NCBI RefSeq assembly: GCF_963665675.1
Contig: NZ_OY762426.1
Coordinates: 2,046,001 to 2,110,000, forward strand
Origin: an uncultured Methanolobus sp.
Lineage (GTDB): Archaea; Halobacteriota; Methanosarcinia; Methanosarcinales; Methanosarcinaceae
Direction of reading: 5' to 3'
DNA: 64,000 nt
The notes under the pieces were generated by a model. The model did no database searches, was not told where the DNA came from, and worked only from the letters and a program-made list of their open reading frames with translations. Position numbers and translations under genes: made by a program. Positions 25,604 through 33,423 of the stretch are shown piece after piece; the stretch's first letter is position 1; each line of letters starts with the position of its first letter.

Positions 25604-25774
25604 GTGACATTTGAAAATAAAGCGCCAACAAAAGAAGTTGAAATGCAAACAATGAATGGTCTGGAATATGTATCTCATATTCGCCTTTCATGGAAAGAAT
25701 GTTTTAATCTGTGGTTGTTGTTTGGGAATATACAGATAATTGTATTCGTTTTGTTAAGCAATTTTTTCCCTTGA
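25604..25774 (+). CDS. Tandem membrane microprotein, copy 4 (type B), too short for usual gene callers
   Basis: 56 residues from the GTG at 25604 with AGGGGAT upstream, ending in TGA at 25772-25774. Reads TFENKAPTKEVEMQTMNGLE then YVSHIRLSWKECFNLWLLF and a hydrophobic end. The DNA over the first 100 bases is close to copy 2, which starts 447 bp upstream. The hydrophobic C-terminus (GNIQIIVFVLLSNFF) is shorter than in the other copies and may be slightly decayed or specialised. Confidence 0.7.
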   Translation: MTFENKAPTKEVEMQTMNGLEYVSHIRLSWKECFNLWLLFGNIQIIVFVLLSNFFP

Positions 25775-25792
25775 TTTGCGTTGAATTTTGAT

Positions 25793-26227
25793 GAGACTGT
25801 CGGATAATACAGGATAAAGTCTTATTCAATTCATAAAAGCGCAAATATTAAAGCATGAACTCGTTTTTGGGAGAATTAGTCATTTGATTGATACTTTTGC
25901 CAGATAGCCCATCAATATCCACTTGAATTTCATACTCTCTATTCATTATTTTTTCCATTTTAACCTAAGCTTCTACAACTATTGTCACACATTTTAACAA
26001 ATCTCTTGATATTAATCACAATTCCAGTTAACGTTGCTTGAACGAGACTGTCGGAAAAGTCGGTTTGTATGAATATCAGGATTAATTATGGCAACAATTG
26101 TTAAGTACACATTAATTCTAATTTTCTTTAAGACGATTATTGATGCTGATTTTATTATAGTTCCAGACTATTTAACTCTGCTCACATGTCAGAAATTGTC
26201 TTGTGCGGGGACTTTTCCTACAGTCTC
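25793..26227. mobile_element. Insertion-sequence remnant with a small inverted-repeat element
   Basis: GAGACTGTCGG occurs at 25793 and again at 26044, and an inverted copy ends at 26227. The 26044 and 26227 ends match over 17 of 18 bases (GAGACTGTCGGAAAAGTC against GACTTTTCCTACAGTCTC), bounding a 184-bp piece with the look of a MITE. No clear target duplication flanks it. The interval 25793-26043 carries remnants of coding sequence on the reverse strand: a transposase-like end and, at 25848-25958, a 36-codon frame. No intact transposase remains. The rest of the gap to 26370 holds only the antiporter promoter. Confidence 0.5.
25960..26043 (-). pseudogene. Transposase C-terminal fragment
   Basis: Reverse-strand reading VQATLTGIVINIKRFVKM followed by a short tail and TAA. 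The LTGIVINIKRFVK pattern is what the last helix of many IS5/IS1182-type transposases looks like. It abuts the inverted-repeat end at 26044, so the rest of the gene has been lost or displaced. Assignment rests on a short motif only. Confidence 0.35.
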
Positions 26228-26370
26228 AAAGTTACCGAACCCAAATTTGTCTTTTGATAAGGGTTTGCATTAGAGTTTTATATTTATAGTTCTATCAGAT
26301 AATTATTACATACTGAATAATTAATGAATCAAGCACAATCTAATATTTTGTATAACCCCGGAGCATAAGT

Positions 26371-28206
26371 GTGGACTCAATATTTTTCCTGGAGATAGTC
26401 GTTTCTGTCCTTTTTATGAGTATGGTTGCACAGACCCTCAGCAAATACTTCAAGGTGCCAGTAATCATGTTTCTTTTGCTGGAAGGGATACTTGTCGGTC
26501 CGGAAGTCCTGAACTTCATTGACCCATCCACTTTCGGGGACGGACTTACGGCTATTGTATCGCTTTCTGTTGCTGTTATCGTATTTGATGGCGGTCTGCA
26601 CATTGATGTAAAGAATATCCGTGCAATACAGAAAACTGCCTTCAAACTAACAACAATTGGTGTTCTAATTACATTTGCAGGTGCTACCCTGGTCACATAT
26701 TTCATACTTGGTGTTGACGTGAAGCTTGCAGCACTTTTCGGAGCACTTGTAGCAGCAACCGGTCCTACAGTGATAACCCCGCTTGTCAGGAACATACATG
26801 TAAATCACAAAGTTGGGAAGATTCTTGAAATAGAGGGCGTTTTCAACGATGCGGCCAGTGTAATCCTTGCCGCGTTCATGTTCGAGTGGATAGTCTCACA
26901 GCTTGATGGTTTCAGTGCAGTATCTTTCATCCTGCAGAGACTTATCATCGGCATTGTTATTGGTCTGATAAGTGGGAATATACTCAAGCGCTTCCTTTCA
27001 AGCGGTTCCCTTGTTACGGATCAGACTGCCAGATTCTTCACACTTACCCTTGTTGTGTTCTCATATGTGTTTTCCGAGCTTCTGGGTAATGAATCCGGTA
27101 TACTTGCAGTTGCCGTTTTCGGTATTATTACCGGAACATCCAATATTCCTCATAAGCAGGCTCTGAAAGAATTCAAATCCGATCTTGTGATGATGATGCT
27201 GTCGATAATTTTTATTCTGCTGGCAGCCATGCTCAAGTTTGAGCAGATAATAGGAATAGGTGTAAATGGTATCATTGTAGTACTGGCGCTGATATTCTTG
27301 GTTCGTCCACTAGCTGTTTTCGGATCAACTGCAAATTCCAGCCTGAGGACCAATGAAAAAATGTTTATATCGTTTATCGGTCCAAGGGGTGTTGTCCCGG
27401 CGTCCATTGCGACCTACTTTGCCATCAAGCTTGATTCAATGAACATATTAGGTGGGCAGATGCTGGTAGGACTTGTGTTCCTTACCGTTATTATTACAGT
27501 CATAATGACCGGGACCCTGGCAAGAAGAGTAGCTAATCTTTTAGGAGTTATACCCATGGAAATTCTTATTATCGGAGGAGGAGAGGTCGGGAAGATCCTG
27601 GCCGAGAGATTTGAGAAACGAGGCGAGAATGTTGTTGTAGTGGACAGTTCCGAGGATAAATGCCAGCGCCTGCTAAAGCAGGGGATCCGGGTTGTTCACG
27701 GCGATGCTGAGGACATCAATGTTCTGAAGGAAGCAGGCATTGAGAAAGCAAAATATGTAGTTGCCACTACGGATCAGGATAATACTAACCTGCTGGTTTC
27801 CCAGATCGCAAAGAGCAAGTTCAACCTGAAGGAAGACCAGATAGTTGCAAGGGTCAACAATGTTGAGAACCTTCATGCATTCTGGGATTTATCCATTAGG
27901 TCCATGAGCCCCCAGATGACCACGGCACTTGTGCTCGATAATATGGTGGGAAAACCGTCCATGTTCTCAATGTGTGAGGTTGGGGAAGAAGGCGAAATTC
28001 TTGAGGTAAGGGTCACCAACCCAAAGGTTGCAGGCAAAGCTATCAAGGAACTGAACCTCCCTGAGAATAGTCTTCTATTGATGATAAGAAGGGGTGAAAA
28101 ATCCTACATTGCCAATGGTAACCTTGTTCTTGAATACGATGACCTTGTGACAGTCATTGGCGAGGACGATGCTGCAAGGGAGGTTGCTGATTTACTTTAC
28201 AGGTGA
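26371..28206 (+). CDS. CPA-type cation/proton antiporter with TrkA (RCK) regulatory domains
   Basis: 611 residues. The first 390 form a 12-13 helix Na+/H+-exchanger domain with FNDAASVIL, whose N159-D160 pair is the electroneutral CPA1-type ion site, and the FISFIGPRGVVPAS motif late in the domain. A TrkA-N (RCK) domain starts near residue 395 (ILIIGGGEVGKILAERF, a nucleotide-binding Gly-rich loop) and a TrkA-C domain ends the protein (EVRVTNPKVAGKAIKEL). GTG start at 26371 with GGAG upstream. RCK-bearing transporters can be gated by NAD(H) or, in other organisms, c-di-AMP; whether DacZ's product acts here is inference. Confidence 0.92.
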   Translation: MDSIFFLEIVVSVLFMSMVAQTLSKYFKVPVIMFLLLEGILVGPEVLNFIDPSTFGDGLTAIVSLSVAVIVFDGGLHIDVKNIRAIQKTAFKLTTIGVLITFAGATLVTYFILGVDVKLAALFGALVAATGPTVITPLVRNIHVNHKVGKILEIEGVFNDAASVILAAFMFEWIVSQLDGFSAVSFILQRLIIGIVIGLISGNILKRFLSSGSLVTDQTARFFTLTLVVFSYVFSELLGNESGILAVAVFGIITGTSNIPHKQALKEFKSDLVMMMLSIIFILLAAMLKFEQIIGIGVNGIIVVLALIFLVRPLAVFGSTANSSLRTNEKMFISFIGPRGVVPASIATYFAIKLDSMNILGGQMLVGLVFLTVIITVIMTGTLARRVANLLGVIPMEILIIGGGEVGKILAERFEKRGENVVVVDSSEDKCQRLLKQGIRVVHGDAEDINVLKEAGIEKAKYVVATTDQDNTNLLVSQIAKSKFNLKEDQIVARVNNVENLHAFWDLSIRSMSPQMTTALVLDNMVGKPSMFSMCEVGEEGEILEVRVTNPKVAGKAIKELNLPENSLLLMIRRGEKSYIANGNLVLEYDDLVTVIGEDDAAREVADLLYR

Positions 28207-28208
28207 TA

Positions 28209-28240
28209 TGGAAACCTGAAGGATTATCCTGTTTCCATCT
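28209..28240 (+). terminator. Stem-loop after the antiporter gene
   Basis: TGGAAAC (28209-28215) pairs with GTTTCCA (28231-28237) around an inner AGGAT/ATCCT hairpin; TCTCATTTT follows. Confidence 0.55.
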
Positions 28241-28401
28241 CATTTTAAATTTTTATTTCCAATGTTTGATTTTATTTTTACCATCCAATATTCTTTTATA
28301 TATTACTTTCACCTAGCTTAGAATCAGGTTATATATGCCGGATGCATACAGAGTATTGCCTCTCCATAAGAAGATACAAACAAGAGGCTTGAGGATTTGA
28401 A

Positions 28402-29328
28402 ATGAAACAATTAGCACAGGAAATCAGTGCCAGGTTCAGCGAACTTGGAGTGGAGATCCCAATTGGGGAAATTGAAGAGCGTCTTGACAAAATGATCCAC
28501 AAGTTCAAGGTGCCAAAGGAAGAAGCACGCAGAAGTGTTGTGAACTACTTTTTAAAATCATACGACATCAAGAGGAATGAGTTCTACACAGGACAGACAG
28601 AATCACCTCTCATCAACGTTTCCGATGTGGACGATGGTAAGTGGGCAAATATCAGGGGAAAGATCGTCCAGTTATGGGACAATACACATGAGTCCATATC
28701 CCAGGTAGGTCTTATTGGTGATGAAACCGGAACTATCAAGTTCACAATATGGGAAAGTGCAGGTGTTTCCACTGTTGAAGAAGGAAAAAGTTATCTTCTG
28801 AAGAATGTGGTTGTGAACGAATGGAACGGTAAATTTCAGATCAATGTTAACAAAAGCAGTTCCATAGACTCTCTTGATGAAGACATTGAGGTTGGTAATG
28901 CGACAGTGGAATTCAAAGGTGCAATGGTGGACATACAATCAGGTTCCGGACTGATTAAGAGATGTCCTGAATGCAACCGTGCCCTTACAAAGGGAGCATG
29001 CATGGAACACGGCAAAGTGGATGGAGTATATGACCTTCGCATCAAGGCAGTCATAGACGACGGAAGCTCAATACAGGATACCATCCTTAAAAGGGGGCTT
29101 ACAGAAGAGATTACCGGCATAACTCTGGAAAGTGCAATTGCACTTGCTGCAGATGCTCTTGATCAGGGAGTTGTCCTTGAGAAAATGAAAGATTCGCTTG
29201 TGGGAAGATATTATTGTGTGAGTGGTTCAAGGGTAGATAGATATCTTATTGTCGAAACCATTTCTCCGATATTTTCATATGATGCTTCTGAGCTGGATGA
29301 GCTCATTGCAGCTGCAGAGGTGATCTGA
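28402..29328 (+). CDS. Replication protein A homologue with two OB folds and a zinc finger
   Basis: 308-residue paralogue of the protein at 19321. N-terminal helical region (QEISARFSELGVEIP), one OB fold at about 65-160 (IRGKIVQLWD, GLIGDETGTIKFTIW), then the C-terminal OB with zinc finger C188-x2-C191-x8-C200-x2-H203. It resembles the two-OB RPA2/RPA3 proteins of Methanosarcina. Followed by its own RPA-associated gene after 1 bp. A TATA-like box lies near 28315-28335. Confidence 0.93.
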   Translation: MKQLAQEISARFSELGVEIPIGEIEERLDKMIHKFKVPKEEARRSVVNYFLKSYDIKRNEFYTGQTESPLINVSDVDDGKWANIRGKIVQLWDNTHESISQVGLIGDETGTIKFTIWESAGVSTVEEGKSYLLKNVVVNEWNGKFQINVNKSSSIDSLDEDIEVGNATVEFKGAMVDIQSGSGLIKRCPECNRALTKGACMEHGKVDGVYDLRIKAVIDDGSSIQDTILKRGLTEEITGITLESAIALAADALDQGVVLEKMKDSLVGRYYCVSGSRVDRYLIVETISPIFSYDASELDELIAAAEVI

Positions 29329-29329
29329 G

Positions 29330-29896
29330 ATGGCTGGCTATACAAGGGAAGTTGCCAGAAGAATGTTTGCACAGGAGTTCAGGGAATCCAACCTGAGTTT
29401 TAAGGATGGCGATGACCAGTATGCTCCTCAGTATCTTCTGACACCTACCGGTGCTAAGGTGAACAGGGTATTCATTGTAGGTACTCTTATAGAAAAAGAA
29501 GACATAGGTACCGATTCTGAATACTGGCGTGGCCGCGTGACCGATCCGACCGGTTCGTTCCTGATATATGCAGGTCAGTACCAGCCGGAAGCTGCACAGG
29601 TCCTTGCAGAATGTGATACTCCTGCATTTGTAGCAGTTGTTGGAAAGCCAAGTACTTACACAACCAACGAAGGCGATGTTCTTACATCAGTAAGACCGGA
29701 GTCACTTCACATAGTCGATGGTCAGACAAGGGATATGTGGGTCATCGAAACCGCAAAATGTACTCTTGACAGAATTAAAGCGCTGGACAGTGCATCTCCA
29801 AATTCCCAGAGGGCGAAGGAATATTACGATCCCGATACAAAGCATTATTCTTCAATGGTTTCTCAGGCATTGAAGTCCCTGAAGGAAACATATTGA
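29330..29896 (+). CDS. RPA-associated protein (COG3390 family), short form
   Basis: 188 residues, same N-terminal domain as the protein at 20628 (VARRMFAQEFRESNLSF, PTGAKVNRVFIVGTLIEKED, RVTDPTGSFLIYAGQYQPEA) but without its C-terminal extension. One base separates it from the RPA stop codon. By homology the two proteins form a complex. Confidence 0.92.
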   Translation: MAGYTREVARRMFAQEFRESNLSFKDGDDQYAPQYLLTPTGAKVNRVFIVGTLIEKEDIGTDSEYWRGRVTDPTGSFLIYAGQYQPEAAQVLAECDTPAFVAVVGKPSTYTTNEGDVLTSVRPESLHIVDGQTRDMWVIETAKCTLDRIKALDSASPNSQRAKEYYDPDTKHYSSMVSQALKSLKETY

Positions 29897-29901
29897 AATA
29901 A

Positions 29902-29932
29902 TCGGGGTGATACCCCTGATTTTCTATTTTTT
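29902..29932 (+). terminator. Terminator of the second RPA operon
   Basis: GGGG (29904-29907) with CCCC (29913-29916), extended by a bulged TC/GA pair, then TTTTCTATTTTTT. Confidence 0.6.
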
Positions 29933-30028
29933 AACGATTATTGGTAATTATTGGAACATTGCTAAAATTGAGTGTTTTCGACCAAAACTCCCATAAGTAA
30001 CATCAGCATTGATAATATAGTGGGTGTT

Positions 30029-30262
30029 ATGAAAACCTATTTAGTACTCTGGTTCAATAGCAATGGTGCCCTGCCATCAGAAATAGACAGGAGTCTTATG
30101 TCTCTTGGATTTAAGGCTGTCCAGGGAAATTATGATTATGTCTATGACTGGGGTAATAATGTAGATCTGGGTGATATACTTCGTTTTACCGATAAGATTC
30201 AGATGACACTGAAGGGTACCGGTGTAATGTTTAAGACCGAAACAGTAAACGGGCAAAAATAA
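30029..30262 (+). CDS. Small unrecognised protein
   Basis: 77 residues from ATG 30029 (GGTG 4 nt upstream). The frame is open from 29972 but the first 19 residues look unconserved. It reads as a beta-alpha-beta small domain: KTYLVLWFNSNGALPSEIDR, then GFKAVQGNYDYVYDW and LRFTDKIQMTLKGTGVMFKT. No cysteine, signal or membrane segment. Convergent with the phosphodiesterase gene, 5 bp away. I do not recognise a named family. Confidence 0.7.
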   Translation: MKTYLVLWFNSNGALPSEIDRSLMSLGFKAVQGNYDYVYDWGNNVDLGDILRFTDKIQMTLKGTGVMFKTETVNGQK

Positions 30263-30267
30263 GATGG

Positions 30268-30801
30268 TCAATTTTCATTTTCCCCGAGTTTGCGGGAAAA
30301 GTCAATATATCCGCAGGATTGTCCGGTTACAGGAATAATATTTGTTGTCACTGAACCGTTTTCAATCTCCATTTCAACTGCACAGGGGTCAGACATACGC
30401 GGTTTTGTCGGTGACCCCGGACATATCAGCAGAACATCACTCTTTTCTATAATTGGTCTGTGCAGGTGGCCGAACACGAGTACGTCGACTCCCATTTCAA
30501 GCGCCATGTATCTGGTTGCTGTGTTGTCAACAATAGAAAGAGAAGCTTCATGGATTACTCCGATCTTAACACCTTCAACTTCAAATACAAGTTTCTCAGG
30601 GAGTATCTCTCTTACGGCAGGCTCATCTGAGTTGCCGTGCACAGCTTTCAGTTTTCCGGTTGCTTCGAGTGCCTTGTAAAATTGAAGAGTATCAAAATCC
30701 CCTGCATGGATGATCATTTCATAGCCGTCAAAAAGTTCTGACAGAAAAGCAGGAACACTATCACTATTTGAATGTGTGTCTGATATGACAATGATCTTCA
30801 T
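30268..30801 (-). CDS. YfcE/MJ0936-type metallophosphoesterase
   Basis: 177-residue calcineurin-like phosphodiesterase. Metal-binding motifs in order: SDTHSN (8-ish), HAGDFD, GNSDEP, GVIHEAS and FGHLHRP. Family members hydrolyse model phosphodiesters with Mn or Ni; natural substrate unknown. It ends 5 bp from the convergent small gene and follows the two regulators on the same strand after 15 bp, so all three may be one operon. Confidence 0.92.
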   Translation of the reverse strand: MKIIVISDTHSNSDSVPAFLSELFDGYEMIIHAGDFDTLQFYKALEATGKLKAVHGNSDEPAVREILPEKLVFEVEGVKIGVIHEASLSIVDNTATRYMALEMGVDVLVFGHLHRPIIEKSDVLLICPGSPTKPRMSDPCAVEMEIENGSVTTNIIPVTGQSCGYIDFSRKLGENEN

Positions 30802-30816
30802 GTTTCCTCATCCGGA

Positions 30817-31605
30817 TTATTGTATGGTAAGATCAACAAGTTCGTATTCCAGATTCTCGGTTTCAAGTCTGCTGAGTATGATTGGCACTTCTTCATCAAT
30901 GGCCAGAACAAGCGATGAAAGTCCATGATATGCAGCCTCAATAACAGATTCCTTTGCTCCGAACATCACATGCGGTTCAAGATCTATTCTTCTAAGGGCA
31001 ATCAGGGATTCCACACCAATTGTGGCAATATATGCTTTTGACTTCGCAAGTGCCCTGAGTCTTTCCACATCAACATTGTGTGAGCCACCTCTTTCAACTC
31101 TTGGGATCCTGCATACGGTAATGCTGGCATTTTCCAGATCGATAAGTCCCATCAGATCAGTAACACCTACATCTTCACCTTTCTTTGCAGCAGAGATCGT
31201 CGTACCGGTTGCATTTGTAACATCGGTAGTACTCACATAGAGCAAGCCACTTTCCATTTTGAGGTAGACTTCTTTACCTTGTTCAAGATCTTCCCTTGCA
31301 ATTGCAGTCCAGGTAGAAACATGGCTGATGATATCACTCATCACGTACCGTGCATATCTCTTCATGTCAGCAGCATTCTCAAGTACCCATTCAACACCCT
31401 GCTTTGTGATCCTGTACCGGACCCGGCCTTCTGAATATATATGGCCTTCTGCAACCAGTTCCTTGATATATTCGGAGACTGCCTGGGGGGTAACTCCGAT
31501 CTTTTCAGCAATTTCCTTTTGTCTTACATTTGGCTGATGTGCAGCAACTTCTATCAGGATCTGAAATTTAGTGATACCACTTTTACTGTGCAGGAGTTCT
31601 ATCAT
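30817..31605 (-). CDS. COG1497-type winged-helix transcription regulator
   Basis: 262 residues. N-terminal winged helix-turn-helix (residues 1-80: KEIAEKIGVTPQAVSEYIKE is the recognition region) and a larger alpha/beta C-terminal domain with YLKMESGLLYVS and SKAYIATIGVESLIALRRI, likely for ligand or partner binding. Overlaps the preceding regulator gene by 4 bp (ATGA), so both are made together. Confidence 0.85.
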   Translation of the reverse strand: MIELLHSKSGITKFQILIEVAAHQPNVRQKEIAEKIGVTPQAVSEYIKELVAEGHIYSEGRVRYRITKQGVEWVLENAADMKRYARYVMSDIISHVSTWTAIAREDLEQGKEVYLKMESGLLYVSTTDVTNATGTTISAAKKGEDVGVTDLMGLIDLENASITVCRIPRVERGGSHNVDVERLRALAKSKAYIATIGVESLIALRRIDLEPHVMFGAKESVIEAAYHGLSSLVLAIDEEVPIILSRLETENLEYELVDLTIQ

Positions 31606-32117
31606 TCTGCCTCTCCGCTTTGAAGGAACTTGAGTCTCTGTCCCATAACAGAAAGCTTATCGGACCTGCGGGCAACTGCGCGGATATACAGGGGACTTTT
31701 ATTCAACGCTCTGGTAAGACTGCTCATTGAGTCATTACCCTGCTCCACCAGTATTTCAAGTTCTTCAATTGCATCCTTTACTTCTTCATATGGCATGAAA
31801 GTGAGCATTATTATATCACTCATATCCTCAAAGGAGCACTGGAAATTCGTCTGGACTTTAGAATAGGATGTACGATACTCTTTTTCAGGGGTTTTGCCAG
31901 GTTCAGGCATATGCCACTGACTTTCTATCAGACCACTTTTTTTGAGTATATTAATGCTTTTGGTAACATCGGTTCCTAAAAGCTCCTCAAGATCTTCCTT
32001 TGTCATCCAAAGGTTCAGAAGCGCATCAAATACTTTTTTGTGTCTCTGGGATCCAAAAACCTGAAGCAGAGGTACGAGTTCGGAAGGATCATTGATAATT
32101 CTTGTTCGTTTACTCAT
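31602..32117 (-). CDS. ArsR-like winged-helix regulator
   Basis: 171 residues. The N-terminal part (FGSQRHKKVFDALLNL, MTKEDLEELLGTDVTKSINI, LKKSGLIESQW) is a winged helix of ArsR type without metal-binding cysteines; the C-terminal part is helical. First gene of the two-regulator operon, whose upstream region carries repeated ACAGGCA/TGCCTGT boxes. Confidence 0.82.
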   Translation of the reverse strand: MSKRTRIINDPSELVPLLQVFGSQRHKKVFDALLNLWMTKEDLEELLGTDVTKSINILKKSGLIESQWHMPEPGKTPEKEYRTSYSKVQTNFQCSFEDMSDIIMLTFMPYEEVKDAIEELEILVEQGNDSMSSLTRALNKSPLYIRAVARRSDKLSVMGQRLKFLQSGEAE

Positions 32118-32149
32118 TTAATTACCCCGATAGCCAACGGACCAGGTGC

Positions 32150-32217
32150 AAAACAGGCATAATCAGGCTTTTAACGCTGTTAAATGCGAAAAATACTGCC
32201 TGTATGTTGCCTGTTTT
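32150..32217. promoter_or_regulatory. Repeated TGCCTGT boxes upstream of the regulator operon
   Basis: ACAGGCA at 32153-32159, TGCCTGT at 32197-32203 and 32208-32214; the first and last extend to a 10-bp inverted match (AAAACAGGCA with TGCCTGTTTT). Placed 35-100 bp before the start codon at 32117, they are candidate autoregulatory operators. Confidence 0.4.
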
Positions 32218-32269
32218 TAGTACCTATCATATGGAGGTTAAACTTAATAAATGTGTTGTGGTTTCATAA

Positions 32270-32570
32270 TGTTTCGAAACAGGTACTGGTCTTTCCGCCT
32301 TCCCGGTTGAAATAAGGCGTGTTTCAAACCTGTTCTTTTGTGTACTCATGGAGTGCATGGGTCACAACAAGATTGCTTACAGACCTGCCTTTAACCTCTA
32401 TGGGCCGGGTAGGGTTCCGGGTTAATATGGGTAAGCACATCCAGTCCTCTGAAATATGCACAAACGATGAGCAATGCTTGATTCAGCATTTGACTGCATT
32501 GCAATTATTTGGTATTGTAGTATTAATGGGTTTCAGAATTCTGGCAAAGGGTGCAGGTTCCTGCAACTGG
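32270..32570 (+). ncRNA. Structured gene-poor interval, candidate non-coding RNA
   Basis: Between the regulator operon and the gene at 32812 several stems follow one another: AACAGGT/ACCTGTT (32278-32284, 32328-32334) enclosing CGCCTT/AAGGCG (32296-32301, 32314-32319); TGCTTAC/GTAAGCA (32374-32380, 32431-32437); GCAATGC/GCATTGC (32471-32477, 32496-32502); TGCAGG/CCTGCA (32552-32565). A TATA-like AACTTAATAAATG lies just upstream. A 125-codon frame crosses the area, but it is rich in Trp, Cys, His and Met and looks non-coding. No known RNA family was recognised; strand is uncertain. Confidence 0.3.
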
Positions 32571-32811
32571 CATGGAGACATAGACGAATCTCTGATGTTC
32601 ATGATGCATGCAGATCACAGGAGAATACCGTTTTTATATGCCGGCTCAAAACCACAAAGGCTACTACCGTATAACTACACATTTCTTTCCTCATAAGAGG
32701 GGACTCAAATAACGTCATTATTCCTATTAAAGCTACCTGTTTTAAACTAAATTATATTTGGAAGAGACCGGCAAGTATATCAGGTTTGTTATCAACTATG
32801 ATACAGTCATT

Positions 32812-33423
32812 ATGTCTGATAGCATCTATTTATTAGTAAACGATATCCTTAAAGGCCGGCAACTTTCCATTAGCGGTGTCACAAGAGAGCTTAAGGAAAA
32901 AGGTATTGATGAGCATCGTCTTGTAATGACAGGCTATCTGCGTGCTCTTAAGGATCTAAGAAAGCTGAATGAAGTTGAGATTCCTCCTTCAAAGGTGTAT
33001 AGTCTTGTAGAGATCGAGCAGGCGGATACTGGTGATATTTATTCCCTTATAGCTGAAAACATAAAGTCCCTGGAATCTGCTTTTACGATTCCTGTTGCAG
33101 CCTACGTACTTTCAAGGACTCTTGAAAGGCCGGTTTTCAAGGAGGAATTTATACGTATGGGCATCAGTGCAAAAAACCTGAGTGATTATCTAACGTCGCC
33201 GGATTGCGTCTTAAAACCTGCGGAAAAGAGTCCAAAGGAGTATGCTGCCGGAATAACCAAACTAAAGGTTACTACCGGAGAGCCCGCTTATGAGCTTGGA
33301 ACAATAAATGAAAGCGTGCTTAAGCATTCAAATTGCATCCTTCTCAGGATACTTAGAAATTCAGTTGATCTCAGCGGTTTGATTCCGAAAACAAAGTCCA
33401 CTTCACTTCAAGACTATGTCTGA
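32812..33423 (+). CDS. Unrecognised protein with probable winged-helix start
   Basis: 203 residues from ATG 32812; the frame is open from 32758 but the extension is unlike coding sequence. The first 75 residues (DSIYLLVNDILKGRQLSISG, VTRELKEKGIDEHRLVMTGY) have the helix pattern of a winged-helix domain; a middle and C-terminal part (FTIPVAAYVLSRTLERPVFK) is helical. It overlaps trmO by 8 bp, so translation is coupled. Archaeal-specific by appearance; no function assigned. Confidence 0.75.
   Translation: MSDSIYLLVNDILKGRQLSISGVTRELKEKGIDEHRLVMTGYLRALKDLRKLNEVEIPPSKVYSLVEIEQADTGDIYSLIAENIKSLESAFTIPVAAYVLSRTLERPVFKEEFIRMGISAKNLSDYLTSPDCVLKPAEKSPKEYAAGITKLKVTTGEPAYELGTINESVLKHSNCILLRILRNSVDLSGLIPKTKSTSLQDYV

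Noticed and set aside
26088..26273. 61-codon frame between the mobile-element remnant and the antiporter
   Set aside because: Lies mostly inside the 184-bp inverted-repeat element and crosses its end; no ribosome site.
32270..32570. RNase P or SRP RNA in the structured gap
   Set aside because: The conserved RNase P core strands and the SRP helix 8 motif could not be found on either strand.
32319..32696. 125-codon frame in the gene-poor gap
   Set aside because: Unusual Trp/Cys/His/Met content, no ribosome site, overlaps several RNA-like stems.
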